Shown: positions 1 to 11,255 of the stretch, piece after piece
How the letters are laid out: each line of letters opens with the position of its first letter
Position numbering within the stretch: the first letter of the stretch is position 1
Assembly (NCBI RefSeq): GCF_024323335.1
Contig: NC_066584.1
Coordinates: 431,545,408 to 431,609,407, forward strand
Reading direction: 5' to 3'
From: Lathyrus oleraceus
Taxonomy: Eukaryota; Streptophyta; Magnoliopsida; Fabales; Fabaceae
Length of the DNA stretch: 64,000 nt
The notes under the pieces: model-generated
Database searches by the model: none
What the model was told of the DNA's origin: nothing
Seen by the model: only the letters and a program-made list of their open reading frames with translations
Translations under genes and position numbers: made by a program

Positions 1-775
1 TAAATCATTTTGATTGTTGTTGTTAATGTTTGCATGCTAGGTGATTAGCGTGCATGTCATGGCCCATTTGGGGTGGTAGCTAATTCCCATGGTGAGGAAT
101 TAGTGAGTGAGTCATTATGTCTCAAATGAGTGGGACTAGTGAGCTTGGTAGCCGTGCCTGGATTTGGACGGTGAGGTTGAACTATATGTTCACAACATAG
201 TCGGTACCGCATGCATAGAGTCTCATTGCATAATGAATGTATGGCATATAATATGAATGGATGTATTCCAGTATTATATGTGTGTTGTGTGTTGTGTTGT
301 TGATGTTGATTATGGTTGCTGAATGCGTAGTATGATTAGGGTGAATTAATGTGTTAATTACTTGGCATTACATGTTGTTCTATAATGCTTATTATATTGA
401 TTGAGAAACTCACCCTTACACCTATTTTTCAGGTAACGAGAAATGAGTTGAATAGAAGCTAATGCTTGGAGTCTAGAGTAGTTCTTATGGGTCATGCTCT
501 GATAGATGTAACATCGGGAGGGAATGTTTTAATTAATTTGATATTGGTGGTTGAATGATTTACATGTATTGTGTTACATGTTTTACATTGATGTTGGATT
601 TTATTCCGCTGCGAATTATGCAAAAGAACCTTATTTTGATTAAATAAATGAGCATGACAGGACATTTTGATAATTTTGTGAAATGATTGTGTGACACCCT
701 TCGGGGCATAATTACTCTGATGAATATATTGTTATTTTAATTATAATAATTTGGGGTATTTAGAAGGGTGTTACA
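1..775 (+). repeat. 5' LTR (3' part only) of the Tekay element
   Basis: Corresponds to 6531-7305 of the 3' LTR with an offset of 6530 and no difference that I could see when reading the two copies. It ends in GTTACA at 775. The first ~1216 bp of this LTR, including the copy of the TACGCGTA cluster, should lie left of the window. Confidence 0.95.
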
Positions 776-779
776 TTAG

Positions 780-791
780 TGGTATCAGAGC
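780..791 (+). other. Primer-binding site, initiator-Met tRNA type
   Basis: TGGTATCAGAGC four bases after the end of the 5' LTR. This is the standard complement of the 3' end of plant initiator-methionine tRNA used by many Ty3/gypsy and copia elements to prime minus-strand synthesis. Confidence 0.92.
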
Positions 792-901
792 ATAGTCGGT
801 CGTGTCGAGTCGTAGTTATTCTGTTTCCCCTGTACGGGATAGGTGTTGTGTAACCCTATCAGTACTTAATTGTTTAGCTTGTTTGGGTTTTCAGAATAGA
901 G

Positions 902-3900
902 ATGGCTGGAAGAGGTAGAGATGATGCTGCGATTGCTGAGGCTCTGGGTATGCTGGCTGGAGTACTTGGAGGAAATCCGAATGTTGTGGGAATGGGAGCT
1001 GCTCGTCAACTGAGTGAGTTCCAGAAGAACAATCCTCCAATGTTCAAAGGAGCATACGATCCGGATGGTGCTCAGAAATGGTTGAAGGAGATAGAGAGGA
1101 TCTTCAGAGTAACTGAGTGTGCTGATAACCAGAAGGTCAGGTTCGGTACACATATGCTGTCAGAGGAAGCTGATGATTGGTGGGTTGCTACCCGCACTGA
1201 GTTGGAAACTGCTGGAGATGCTGAGATTTCTTGGGCTGTGTTCAGAGAGAGATTTCTGAGGAAGTATTTTCCCGAGGATGTCAGAGGAAAGAAGGAGATA
1301 GAGTTCTTGGAATTGAAGCAGGGTAACAGGTCCGTTACGGAGTATGCTGCTAAGTTCACAGAGCTGTCGAAGTATTATACTCCCTATGCTGAGGCTGCTG
1401 GGGAATTTTCCAAATGTGTGAAGTTTGAGAACGGGTTGCGTCCCGAGATCAAGCAGGCGATTGGGTATCAAAGGATTAGAGTGTTTTCTGATTTGGTTGA
1501 CTGTTGCAGGATTTTCGAACAGGATTCCAAGGCTAGAGCAGAGAGCTATCAGCAAAGGGTTGATAGGAAAGGCAAAAATCAGATTGATCGTGGAAAACCG
1601 TATGCAGCTGGCAAAGGTTTCCAGAGGCAGAGTGGGATGAAGAGGCCTAGTGGAGGAGATTCTAGTGCTCCTGTTAAGTGTTACAGATGTGGTCAGGCTG
1701 GACATCGTATCCATGAGTGTACCAGTAATGAGAAGAAGTGTTTCAAATGTGGGAAAGGTGGTCATTTGGCTGCGGATTGCCGGTTGAAGACTGTGACTTG
1801 CTTCAACTGTGGAGAGGTGGGTCATATCAGTCCACAGTGTCCTAAGCCGAAGAAAGAGAATCAGTCAGGAGGCAAGGTTTTTGCTTTATCGGGTTCTGAG
1901 ACTTCTGCAGATGATCGTTTGATCCGAGGTACGTGTTATATTAATGGCTTTCCTCTTGTAGCTATTATTGACACCGGTGCTACTCATTCTTTTATATCTT
2001 TGGATTGTGCTGTGAAGCTTAAGTTAGAAATATCTGAGATGCATGGAAGTATGGTGATTGATACTCCTGCGAAGGGTTCAGTGACTACTACTTCAATTTG
2101 TTTAAGTTGCCCTTTGAGTATTTTTGGTAAGGACTTTGGGATAGACCTTGTGTGTCTTCCGCTAGTGCAGATTGATGTTATTCTGGGAATGAACTGGTTG
2201 GTGTTTAACCGAGTCTATATCAACTGTTTTGATAAGACTGTGATATTCCCTGAGATTGAGGAAGGAAAGAGTTTGTTTCTATCAGCAAGGCAAGTGAATG
2301 AGGAAGTAGCAGATGGGGCAGAGTTGTTTATGCTGTTAGCGACCTTGGAGGCTAAAGATAAACTGGTGATTGGCGATCTAGCTGTGGTGTGTGATTTCCC
2401 TGATGTGTTTCCGGAAGAAGTGAATGAATTACCGCCAGAACGTGAAGTTGAGTTCTCGATTGATTTGGTACCTGGTACTAGACCGATATCGATGGCCCCT
2501 TATCGTATGTCTGCTGCTGAGCTAGCTGAATTGAAGAGTCAGTTGGAAGACTTGTTGGATAAGAAATTTATTCGTCCGAGTGTGTCACCGTGGGGTGCAC
2601 CAGTGTTGTTGGTTAAGAAGAAAGAAGGTACTATGAGGTTGTGTGTGGACTACAGGCAACTGAATAAAGTGACGATCAAGAATCGGTATCCTTTACCGAG
2701 GATTGATGATTTGATGGATCAGTTGGTTGGTGCAAGTGTGTTCAGCAAGATAGACTTGAGATCTGGGTATCATCAGATACGTGTGAAAACTGAAGATATT
2801 CAGAAGACTGCTTTCAGAACAAGGTATGGACATTATGAGTATTCTGTAATGCCTTTTGGTGTGACTAATGCGCCTGGAGTATTCATGGAGTATATGAATA
2901 GGATTTTCCATCCGTACCTAGACAAGTTTGTTGTGGTGTTTATCGATGACATTTTGGTGTATTCGAAATCTGAAGAAGAGCATGTTGAGCATTTGAGAGT
3001 GGTTTTGGGAGTTCTACGAGAAAAGAAGCTATTTGCTAAACTATCTAAGTGTGAATTTTGGTTAAAAGAAGTTAGTTTTCTTGGTCATGTGATTTCAAGA
3101 GGTGGTGTGGCTGTTGATCCTTCTAAGATAGAAGCGGTATCTAGGTGGGAAGCTCCGAAGTCAGTTTCTGAGATAAGGAGTTTTCTTGGACTTGCAGGGT
3201 ATTATAGGAAGTTTATTGAGGGATTCTCTAAGTTGGCGTTACCGTTGACAAGGTTAACTAGAAAGGGACAAGCGTTTGTTTGGGATTCAAAATGTGAAGA
3301 AGGTTTCCAAGAGTTAAAGAGAAGGCTAACTACTGCTCCTATTCTGATATTACCGAGTTCGTCGGAATTATTTGAGGTTTATTGTGATGCTTCATTGTTG
3401 GGTCTAGGTGGTGTGTTGATGCAGAATAAGCAGGTTATAGCTTATGCTTCGAGACAACTAAGGGTTCATGAGAGGAACTATCCGACACATGATTTAGAGT
3501 TGGCAGCTGTGGTATTTGTTCTGAAGTTGTGGAGGCATTATTTGTATGGATCAAGATTTGAAGTTTTCAGTGACCATAAAAGTTTGAAGTATTTGTTTGA
3601 TCAGAGAGAGCTGAATATGAGACAGAGAAGATGGTTAGAATTTCTGAAGGATTATGACTTTGGTTTGAATTACCATCCAGGTAAAGCAAACGTGGTGGCT
3701 GATGCATTGAGTCGGAAATCATTGCATATGTCTATGTTAATGGTTAAGGAATTGGATTTAATTGAGCAGTTTAGAGACTTGAGTTTGGTGTGTGAGAGTA
3801 CTCACAATAGTGTTAAATTGGGAATGCTGAAGTTAACGAGTGGTATTCTGGATGAGATCAGAGAGGGTCAGAAATCCGATATGCTTTTGGTTGATAAGTT

Positions 3901-5272
3901 GACTTTAGTGAATCAAGGTCAAGGTGGTGAATTCAGAGTTGATGAGAATGGTGTTTTGAGATTTGGTAATCGGGTGTGTATTCCGGAGGTTACAGAACTT
4001 AAGAAGAGTATTCTTGAAGAGGGACATCGTAGTGGTTTGAGTATTCATCCTGGAGCTACGAAGATGTATCATGATTTGAAGAAGTTATTTTGGTGGCCGG
4101 GAATGAAAAGAGAAATTGCGAGTTTTGTTTATTCCTGTTTGACTTGTCAGAAGTCAAAGATTGAGCATCAGAAGCCGTCTGGGCTAATGCAACCGTTGGC
4201 TATTCCAGAGTGGAAGTGGGACAGTATTAGTATGGATTTTGTTTTGGGTTTACCGAGAACGAGTAAGAATTTTGAGGCTACTTGGGTGATTGTTGACAGA
4301 TTGACAAAGTCGGCTCATTTCATTCCGATCAGAGTGGATTATCCGTTAGAGAGACTAGCTGAGTTGTATATTGAGAGGATTGTAAGTTTGCATGGCATTC
4401 CGTCTAGTATTGTTTCGGACAGAGATCCTAGATTCACATCGAAGTTTTGGGAAGGGTTGCAGAGAGCTTTGGGAACTAAGTTGAGATTGAGTTCTGCATA
4501 TCATCCGCAGACTGATGGTCAGACTGAGAGGACGATTCAGTCACTAGAGGATCTTTTGAGAGCCTGTGTTTTGGAAAAAGGAGGTGCTTGGGATTATTAT
4601 TTACCTTTGATTGAGTTTACCTACAACAATAGTTTTCATTCGAGCATTGGTATGGCACCGTTTGAAGCTTTGTATGGTAGGAGATGTCGGACACCTTTAT
4701 GTTGGTATGAGTCCGGTGAGAGTGTTGTGGTTGGACCGGAGATTGTTCAACAGACTACGGAAAAGATTAAGATGATTCAGGAGAAGATGAGAATTGCTCA
4801 GAGTCGTCAGAAGAGTTATCATGACAAGAGGAGGAAGTCACTTGAGTTCCAAGAGGGAGATCATGTATTTCTTCGTGTCACTCCGATAACTGGTGTTGGT
4901 CGAGCTTTGAAGTCGAAGAAGTTGACACCTCGATTTATTGGTCCTTATCAGATTTTGGAGAGGATAGGGGAAGTGGCCTATCGTGTCGCTTTACCGCCGT
5001 CGCTTGCGAATTTGCATGAGGTTTTCCATGTGTCTCAGTTGAGGAGATACATTCATGATCCGTCGCATGTAGTCCAAGTAGATGATGTACAGGTGAGAGA
5101 TAACCTGACTGTTGAAACATCGCCTATGAGGATCGAGGATCGAGAGTTGAAGCAGTTGCGGGGTAAAGAGATTGCCTTGGTGAAAGTAGCTTGGGGAGGA
5201 CCAGCAGGTGGCAATGTGACTTGGGAACTGGAGAGTAAGATGAAGGAGTCTTACCCAGAGTTGTTCGCTTGA
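902..5272 (+). CDS. Gag-Pol polyprotein, Tekay/Del-type chromovirus, intact
   Basis: One uninterrupted 1456-residue frame. Gag occupies roughly residues 1-300 and carries three CCHC zinc knuckles ([42 protein letters not shown]). The aspartic protease motif is DTGATHSF. Reverse transcriptase shows [11 protein letters not shown] with the catalytic DD. The RNase H domain ([10 protein letters not shown]) ends near [12 protein letters not shown]. Integrase has an HHCC zinc finger (HPGAT...CLTCQKSK) and the DDE residues in [17 protein letters not shown] and PQTDGQTER. The C-terminus after FHVSQLRRY contains a chromodomain-like segment ending [17 protein letters not shown], which in this lineage is thought to guide integration to heterochromatin. 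The ATG at 902 is the first in frame, about 126 nt after the LTR. No stop or frameshift was found, so it could be functional. Confidence 0.95.
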   Translation: MAGRGRDDAAIAEALGMLAGVLGGNPNVVGMGAARQLSEFQKNNPPMFKGAYDPDGAQKWLKEIERIFRVTECADNQKVRFGTHMLSEEADDWWVATRTELETAGDAEISWAVFRERFLRKYFPEDVRGKKEIEFLELKQGNRSVTEYAAKFTELSKYYTPYAEAAGEFSKCVKFENGLRPEIKQAIGYQRIRVFSDLVDCCRIFEQDSKARAESYQQRVDRKGKNQIDRGKPYAAGKGFQRQSGMKRPSGGDSSAPVKCYRCGQAGHRIHECTSNEKKCFKCGKGGHLAADCRLKTVTCFNCGEVGHISPQCPKPKKENQSGGKVFALSGSETSADDRLIRGTCYINGFPLVAIIDTGATHSFISLDCAVKLKLEISEMHGSMVIDTPAKGSVTTTSICLSCPLSIFGKDFGIDLVCLPLVQIDVILGMNWLVFNRVYINCFDKTVIFPEIEEGKSLFLSARQVNEEVADGAELFMLLATLEAKDKLVIGDLAVVCDFPDVFPEEVNELPPEREVEFSIDLVPGTRPISMAPYRMSAAELAELKSQLEDLLDKKFIRPSVSPWGAPVLLVKKKEGTMRLCVDYRQLNKVTIKNRYPLPRIDDLMDQLVGASVFSKIDLRSGYHQIRVKTEDIQKTAFRTRYGHYEYSVMPFGVTNAPGVFMEYMNRIFHPYLDKFVVVFIDDILVYSKSEEEHVEHLRVVLGVLREKKLFAKLSKCEFWLKEVSFLGHVISRGGVAVDPSKIEAVSRWEAPKSVSEIRSFLGLAGYYRKFIEGFSKLALPLTRLTRKGQAFVWDSKCEEGFQELKRRLTTAPILILPSSSELFEVYCDASLLGLGGVLMQNKQVIAYASRQLRVHERNYPTHDLELAAVVFVLKLWRHYLYGSRFEVFSDHKSLKYLFDQRELNMRQRRWLEFLKDYDFGLNYHPGKANVVADALSRKSLHMSMLMVKELDLIEQFRDLSLVCESTHNSVKLGMLKLTSGILDEIREGQKSDMLLVDKLTLVNQGQGGEFRVDENGVLRFGNRVCIPEVTELKKSILEEGHRSGLSIHPGATKMYHDLKKLFWWPGMKREIASFVYSCLTCQKSKIEHQKPSGLMQPLAIPEWKWDSISMDFVLGLPRTSKNFEATWVIVDRLTKSAHFIPIRVDYPLERLAELYIERIVSLHGIPSSIVSDRDPRFTSKFWEGLQRALGTKLRLSSAYHPQTDGQTERTIQSLEDLLRACVLEKGGAWDYYLPLIEFTYNNSFHSSIGMAPFEALYGRRCRTPLCWYESGESVVVGPEIVQQTTEKIKMIQEKMRIAQSRQKSYHDKRRKSLEFQEGDHVFLRVTPITGVGRALKSKKLTPRFIGPYQILERIGEVAYRVALPPSLANLHEVFHVSQLRRYIHDPSHVVQVDDVQVRDNLTVETSPMRIEDRELKQLRGKEIALVKVAWGGPAGGNVTWELESKMKESYPELFA

Positions 5273-5301
5273 GGTATGTTTTCGAGGACGAAAACTCTTT
5301 T

Positions 5302-5314
5302 AGTGGGGGAGAGT
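5302..5314 (+). other. Polypurine tract
   Basis: AGTGGGGGAGAG immediately before the TGTAAC start of the 3' LTR, about 30 nt after the Gag-Pol stop. It is the expected plus-strand primer for reverse transcription. Confidence 0.88.
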
Positions 5315-7305
5315 TGTAACACCCCGATAATAATATGGTCATTATTTAAATTAAGTTAATAATAGATTTATTAATTTAATTAGATAATTGGATTATTATT
5401 ATTATTATTATTATTGGAATAATTATTTATTGGAATAATATATAAGTTGGAATTTAGAAAAATCCCATTTTTGGTAAAAAGGTTATTTTCACGTGAAAAG
5501 GGAAAAGAGGCAGAAAGGGCAAAAAGCCAGAGAACGAAGGTTGAAGGAAGGAGAAGCTTGGAGCTCGGAAGCTGCCGGATTAACTCAGGTAAGGGGGGTT
5601 TATCATCGGTTAAAGGGTATTATATGATAATATGTACTGGGTAGTGATAACCATTGGTTGTACCTCTGATTAGATTGATGCATGATGAATCTGTGAAATA
5701 TTGGATGAATGAAATTGAATGATAATTGAAAAGAATTCGTAGGAATTAGTAGGGATAATGTTAGGAACGGTGAAGACGAATAGGATATGATTCGTGTAGA
5801 TGATATGGACGATTATTGTGTGTAATTTGGACTGTGGAAGGTTGGATCGGATAGGTTTCGTAACAGAGAAAGCCATAGCAGATCTGAGAGTTCTGGTTTC
5901 TGGTCATACGCGTATGGCACTAGGCAATACGCGTATGAGCTGGCTGGTACGCGTATGGAGGAGGCTTTACGCGTATGGGTGCAAAAGATGATATTTTGAA
6001 CGTAAAATGGTCTCTGTTGATACGCGTAGCATACGCGTATGAGACAGGTGATACGCGTATGAGTGGGGCGAGGAAATGCGCAATACGCGTATGAGAGTGG
6101 GCATTACGCGTATGGACTTGGTCAGGTTTGGGCAATACGCGTATGGGCTTAGGCAGTACGCGTATGGGCAGATTTGTGATTTTCCTGAACTGTGGTTGTG
6201 CAGTTTTTAGTTGTTTAGGCTGAGTGATGTACTTAGCTGAGATATGATGTTGTAGGGATCATTTCCCGTTGTTTTGAGTAGTATAGGTATTAGTAGAGTG
6301 TACTAATACTATGATTGATTATGTGGCATGACAGGAGATGTTTTTGTTGATGAGGTGTGATGGTATACATGATGTTGTGAATGTATGCATTTGTGAATAG
6401 ACTATCCTATGGCTTAGAGTGTGAGCATGTGTCTATTCTTGATTTCTGTTGATGTTGTATTGCTAGGTGATTAGCATGCATATTGTGGCCTTCGGGTGGT
6501 AGCTAATTCCCATGGTGAGGAATTAGTGAGTAAATCATTTTGATTGTTGTTGTTAATGTTTGCATGCTAGGTGATTAGCGTGCATGTCATGGCCCATTTG
6601 GGGTGGTAGCTAATTCCCATGGTGAGGAATTAGTGAGTGAGTCATTATGTCTCAAATGAGTGGGACTAGTGAGCTTGGTAGCCGTGCCTGGATTTGGACG
6701 GTGAGGTTGAACTATATGTTCACAACATAGTCGGTACCGCATGCATAGAGTCTCATTGCATAATGAATGTATGGCATATAATATGAATGGATGTATTCCA
6801 GTATTATATGTGTGTTGTGTGTTGTGTTGTTGATGTTGATTATGGTTGCTGAATGCGTAGTATGATTAGGGTGAATTAATGTGTTAATTACTTGGCATTA
6901 CATGTTGTTCTATAATGCTTATTATATTGATTGAGAAACTCACCCTTACACCTATTTTTCAGGTAACGAGAAATGAGTTGAATAGAAGCTAATGCTTGGA
7001 GTCTAGAGTAGTTCTTATGGGTCATGCTCTGATAGATGTAACATCGGGAGGGAATGTTTTAATTAATTTGATATTGGTGGTTGAATGATTTACATGTATT
7101 GTGTTACATGTTTTACATTGATGTTGGATTTTATTCCGCTGCGAATTATGCAAAAGAACCTTATTTTGATTAAATAAATGAGCATGACAGGACATTTTGA
7201 TAATTTTGTGAAATGATTGTGTGACACCCTTCGGGGCATAATTACTCTGATGAATATATTGTTATTTTAATTATAATAATTTGGGGTATTTAGAAGGGTG
7301 TTACA
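5315..7305 (+). repeat. 3' LTR of the Tekay element, 1991 bp
   Basis: Runs from TGTAACACC to GTGTTACA, with 6-bp terminal inverted repeats. An ATT-repeat tract lies at about 5394-5414, and a dense cluster of TACGCGTA palindromes at 5907-6164. The last 775 bp equal the start of the window. It also contains a local partial duplication: a 'GCTAGGTGATTAGC' block occurs at about 6460 and again near 6570, each followed by a GGTGGTAGCTAATTCCC stretch. Confidence 0.95.
5907..6164. promoter_or_regulatory. Cluster of 11 TACGCGTA palindromes in the LTR
   Basis: Copies of the 8-bp palindrome begin at 5907, 5928, 5948, 5968, 6021, 6032, 6052, 6084, 6105, 6136 and 6157. Ten of them continue with TG. The intervals are 21, 20, 20, 53, 11, 20, 32, 21, 31 and 21 bp, all close to whole multiples of one DNA helical turn, while the sequences between copies differ. 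ACGCGT contains the CGCG box known as a binding motif of plant CAMTA (calmodulin-binding) transcription factors. A regulatory role is my inference. The cluster lies in the upstream part of the LTR, where promoter elements would be expected. Confidence 0.7.
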
Positions 7306-8202
7306 GGTATAATCGTGGATTACACCGTAAAAGAAAAAACAGCAGCAAGAAAACAATGTATAATTAACATAGAATAGATCAGGTTACGCATAGAACATAA
7401 AAAATATCAATGGCTGTCCCGTTCGCCTCTGCCTCGCCTAGCGAAGGCCTAGCGAACACTCGCTACATGCTCGCTTAGCGATGTGCTAGCGAGCGGCTGC
7501 GGGTTTTGAATTTCAGAACATTATGACTTCAACCTGCGGCATGGCTTATGGCATTCAACACATAATTATATGGTTCAACATTCACAATATTCAGGCACAC
7601 TTAAATTCACATGCAAAACCTCAAATATGTTTATGAATTCAATTATAATATCACATGCAAGTTAAGAACATAAAGCGGTATCACATGCAAATTAAGAAAA
7701 TAAAACGATAAGAATAATGCAAACCTGTTTGCAATCGAATTGCAACCTTGAATTGGCCGATCGGATCGAATTGAGCGGAAGTGACCTTGCTGCCGCCGGC
7801 TTTTCCTTCAGGGCTTCCTTTAGGGTTTTCCGTCTGTGAGCGCTAGGGTTTGCTTGCTAGAGTTCTCCTCTCTCCTTTTTTTCGTTCCCTTTTCGTTACT
7901 GAAGTGCTGGTATTTATAATGCCATTTTTCATGACCTAATGGGCTCAGAATGAAGCCCGAAATTTTTTGTTGTCTGTCAGCTTCGCTAGGCGAGCTGGTA
8001 GCGAACGTTCGCTAGGCGAGCGTGTAGCGAACGTAACGTTCGCTAGGCGAGCGCGTAGCGAACAGGCCAGTCTGGGCCATTTTCTGGATTGGGCCATTCG
8101 TGAGCTGGGCCTTGGTTCTTTTAAGATCAGTGTCATAAAAATGAGTCGGAATGCCTTGAAAAATGTCTTGAAATATTAATGGGCAAATTTTGGGGTATGA
8201 CA
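7306..8202 (-). repeat. 3' LTR of the Ogre/Tat element, inner part only
   Basis: Matches 15848-16754 almost base for base. It starts abruptly inside the LTR at 7306, at the junction with the Tekay 3' LTR, which shows that the Tekay element inserted here. It lacks a ~10-bp segment present near 16541-16560 of the other LTR, within the TAGCGAACG repeats. Confidence 0.93.
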
Positions 8203-8215
8203 GCTGCCCCTGTTC
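8203..8215 (-). other. Polypurine tract of the Ogre/Tat element
   Basis: On the - strand GAACAGGGGCAGC directly precedes the TGTCATAC start of the 3' LTR. Confidence 0.8.
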
Positions 8216-8706
8216 AATATTCTTGAACCGAGAGAGTCAGAATGGTATGTGCCGTTCGTGATCTGGAGGTGAAAGATTATTGAACACTAGAATGCCCCAA
8301 CAATTTGCGCTTGTCCATCAGTCTTGACGGAGATGGGCTTAAAGATGCCCTCCAGGAAGTTTGATGAGGAGATTTCCAGATTCTGTCGTACGTTAGACGA
8401 TATCTGGAGACATGGGTGTCACACCGGGTCGTACATCAGACCGTATAGTGAGCTATCCATTATGCTGTCGACTTCGCCGGGGAGTCGGAGTATGCTATAT
8501 ACTGCTGGGGATAAGGGATCAGAATGGATCATATACTGGACCGTATCTGAATACCAGAGTGAGCTGTTCGTTAGGCAGATGACTTTGCCGAGGATGAAAA
8601 ATCAGAATGGATCGTACGCTAGATCGTCTCTGAGTTGAAGATCCAAATGGGTCTTATGATAGACTGTATTGGAGTTGCAGGATGAGTCGTCCATTAGGCT
8701 GAATCT

Positions 8707-9061
8707 GATGATAAAAAGGGGGTAGTCGTACACTAGACTACACTTCAGAAATGTACCGTACACTAGGTAGCATCTGAGGAGACGAAGGTCAAATTGGGTC
8801 GTACATTAGACCGTATCTGAGTAGACTGGGCCGTCCATTAGGCTGAATCTGATGATAAAAGGGGGTAGTCGTACACTAGACTACACTTCAGAAATGTACC
8901 GTACACTAGGTAGAATCTGAGGAGATGAAGGTCAAATTGGGTCGTACATTAGACCGTATCTGAGCAGACTGAGCCGTCCATTAGGCTGAATCTGATGATA
9001 AAAGGGGGTAGTCGTACACTAGACTACACTTCAGAAATGTACCGTACACTAGGTAGCATCT
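8707..9061. repeat. Tandem repeat, ~143-144 bp unit, about 2.5 copies
   Basis: Units starting with GATGATAAAA begin at 8707, 8851 and 8994 (periods 144 and 143). The third copy is partial and runs into the 64-bp array at 9062. Each unit contains the inverted pair GTAGTC...GACTAC and one GTCGTACATTAGACCGTATC block. Confidence 0.9.
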
Positions 9062-9700
9062 GAGCAAGGGAGTAGCCGTATACCCGACTACCATTCAGGA
9101 ATGTACCTGTCCGAAGGTAGCACCTGAGCAAGGGAGTAGCCGTATACCAGACTACCATTCAGGAATGTACCTGTCCGAAGGTAGCACCTGAGCAAGGGAG
9201 TAGCCGTATACCCGACTACCATTCAGGAATGTACCTGTCCGAAGGTAGCACCTGAGCAAGGGAGTAGCCGTATACCAGACTACCATTCAGGAATGTACCT
9301 GTCCGAAGGTAGCACCTGAGCAAGGGAGTAGCCGTATACCAGACTACCATTCAGGAATGTACCTGTCCGAAGGTAGCACCTGAGAAGGGAGTAGCCGTAT
9401 ACCAGACTACCATTCAGGAATGTACCTGTCCGAAGGTAGCACCTGAGCAAGGGAGTAGCCGTATACCAGACTACCATTCAAGAATGTACCTGTCCGAAGG
9501 TAGCACCTGAGCAAGGGAGTAGCCGTATACCCGACTACCATTCAGGAATGTACCTGTCCGAAGGTAGCACCTGAGCAAGGGAGTAGCCGTATACCCGACT
9601 ACCATTCAGGAATGTACCTGTCCGAAGGTAGCACCTGAGCAAGGGAGTAGCCGTATACCAGACTACCATTCAGGAATGTACCTGTCCGAAGGTAGCATCT
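9062..9700. repeat. Tandem repeat, 64-bp unit, 10 copies
   Basis: Units beginning GAGCAAGGGAGTAGCC start at 9062, 9126, 9190, 9254, 9318, 9382, 9445, 9509, 9573 and 9637. All are 64 bp except one of 63 bp (9382), which lost a C. Copies differ at only a few positions (CCC or CCA after GTATA). The unit looks like a modified piece of the neighbouring 143-bp unit (GTAGTC-GTACACTA-GACTAC against GTAGCC-GTATACCA-GACTAC). There is no unique spacer between copies. Confidence 0.95.
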
Positions 9701-9714
9701 GAGCAAGATGAAGG

Positions 9715-9894
9715 TTTAACTTGGTCGTACATTAAACCGTATTTGAGCAGCATCTGGTCTAACTTGGTCGTACATTAGACTGTATCTGAGCAGAATCTGG
9801 TCTAACTTGGTCGTACATTAGACTGTATCTGAGCAGAATCTGGTCTAACTTGATCGTACGTTAGACTGTCTTTGAGTGGTTGAAGGTCAGAATG
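9715..9894. repeat. Tandem repeat, 43-bp unit, about 4 copies
   Basis: The block GGTCGTACATT or its variants recurs at 9723, 9766, 9809 and 9852, exactly 43 bp apart, with ATCTGGTCTAACTT between. Later copies are more divergent. Confidence 0.88.
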
Positions 9895-11255
9895 GATCGT
9901 ACGCTAGATCATATCTGAGTTGTTGAAGGTCATATGTTGAGCTGAATCAGAGCGAACCGTACGTTAGGCTGTATCTGATAGTATTTGTATATGTTGTATT
10001 TGCAATAATTTACTGGGGATGGGCTTATAGATGCCATCGTTAGGAGGATGTCAGAATGAATGTTGACATGGAGTTTATCTGAAAGATGTAGTTGACTTCT
10101 GATTGTAATTGATAAAGCTGTCCGTCTGAATGGACCTTTGTTTTGACCGTATCAAGAGGATAATTGACCTGGAAAATAAAGTTAGCTTCATGCTATGTCA
10201 TGATGCATGAGATGCAAATGTTGTATGTATGCGGGTGCTGTGAAATGATGTAATGAGTGAATTATGCGTCTGGAATAAATGAGAGCATTGTATGATGTAA
10301 TGCATATGAAATGATGTAATGTATATGATGCGGAATGAAAATTGTATGTAGGTATGTGATGTGAAATGATGCAATGAATGCACTATGCGTCTGAAACGTT
10401 CTTCCAGGGAACTCTACTGGGGAGATAAGTCTCAGTCTGCTGGTCGGAGACATTGGTATTGATGACCCGGTCTCGGCTGGGGTATTTGATTTCTGTCTGA
10501 TGTTAGAAACATTCGACAGAGCCTGGCTGGGGATAGAAGAGATGACCAATTCGTCTAGTGATGTCCATTTCTTCTGGGGAATAACTGGCTTAGCCGGGGA
10601 ATAGAATTAGCAACCGATTCATTGGAAAGCCTGGTTAGACCTTCTCCTCGATCCTGAAGTCCTTTAGTAATTGTCATTGTTATTTTATGCATGTATTTTG
10701 ATAAACATTGATCATATTCAAATGCATATATCAATTCAAGTTAAATCAATGGACGTTTACGCAAACAAAACAGAAAAGGTGAAACAAAAGCGTCTTTTTG
10801 GAAATGAAATTGTATTGATTTTGAAAGAGGGCCCATGAACAGGCAAATCGTGTACAAGGAGACAGAAATCCTAGTAAGAGGAAATTGCCGAGAAAACAAA
10901 GAAAAAGCTATGCAGGAAAAGTCCTGTTGATTTTAAATCCACTACCGTCATTATGTCTTCAAGCATCTCATCTCCTGCTGTCGGATAGAAGTGATTGGCT
11001 TGTTCGGTCCCTTGAACTTGGGCGAAGCTGACAGAGAACGGGGCATAGTCATACGCTTTCCCTAATTTTTGCCTGGACCGCCTTTTCAGGTTTTCAGTCC
11101 ACCGGGATACCCTTTTTTGCTCAAGCCGCCTTTTCAGGTTTTCGACTTGCCGGGTGTACGTCTTTATATGTTTATCCCTAATTTTTGCCCGAACCCTTTT
11201 GGTTCGCCGGGATGCCCTTACTTTTGCCTAGGTACGTCGACCTAGCGGGTCTCTT

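Larger units (their letters stand above)
1..7305 (+). mobile_element. Ty3/gypsy LTR retrotransposon, Tekay/Del-type chromovirus, 5' LTR cut by window edge
   Basis: The order is LTR, tRNA-iMet primer-binding site, one long Gag-Pol frame, polypurine tract, LTR. Positions 1-775 repeat at 6531-7305, which defines the LTR. The complete 3' LTR is 1991 bp, so about 1216 bp of the 5' LTR lies left of the window and the whole element would be about 8.5 kb. The LTR ends are the 6-bp inverted repeat TGTAAC/GTTACA. The Gag type, three zinc knuckles and a C-terminal chromodomain-like segment point to the Tekay/Del chromovirus lineage. It lies inside an LTR of the next element: the sequence after 7305 resumes that LTR internally, matching 15848 onward. 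Confidence 0.95.
8216..11255 (-). other. 3' untranslated region of the Ogre/Tat element, rich in tandem repeats
   Basis: About 3 kb between the integrase remnant and the PPT with no believable coding sequence. From about 8430 to 9990 almost everything is variation on a ~22-bp theme like TCGTACATTAGACCGTATCT, organised into three arrays listed separately. From 10195 to 10400 there is a looser repeat of AAATGATGTAATG-type words. From 11040 to 11240 the phrases CGCCTTTTCAGGTTTTC and CCTAATTTTTGCC recur. A hypervariable 3' UTR with tandem repeats is a known property of Ogre/Tat elements in legumes. Confidence 0.75.

Noticed and set aside
1160..1825. 221-codon frame on the - strand within Tekay gag
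   Set aside because: Shadow of the Gag frame; no domain, and the + strand frame explains the sequence.
8324..9477. Frames of 65-104 codons in the repeat arrays
   Set aside because: They only reflect repeats with a length allowing open frames; no domain or start context.
9062..9700. Regular 64-bp direct repeats as a CRISPR array
   Set aside because: Copies are contiguous with no unique spacers, inside a plant retrotransposon UTR; a tandem repeat explains them.
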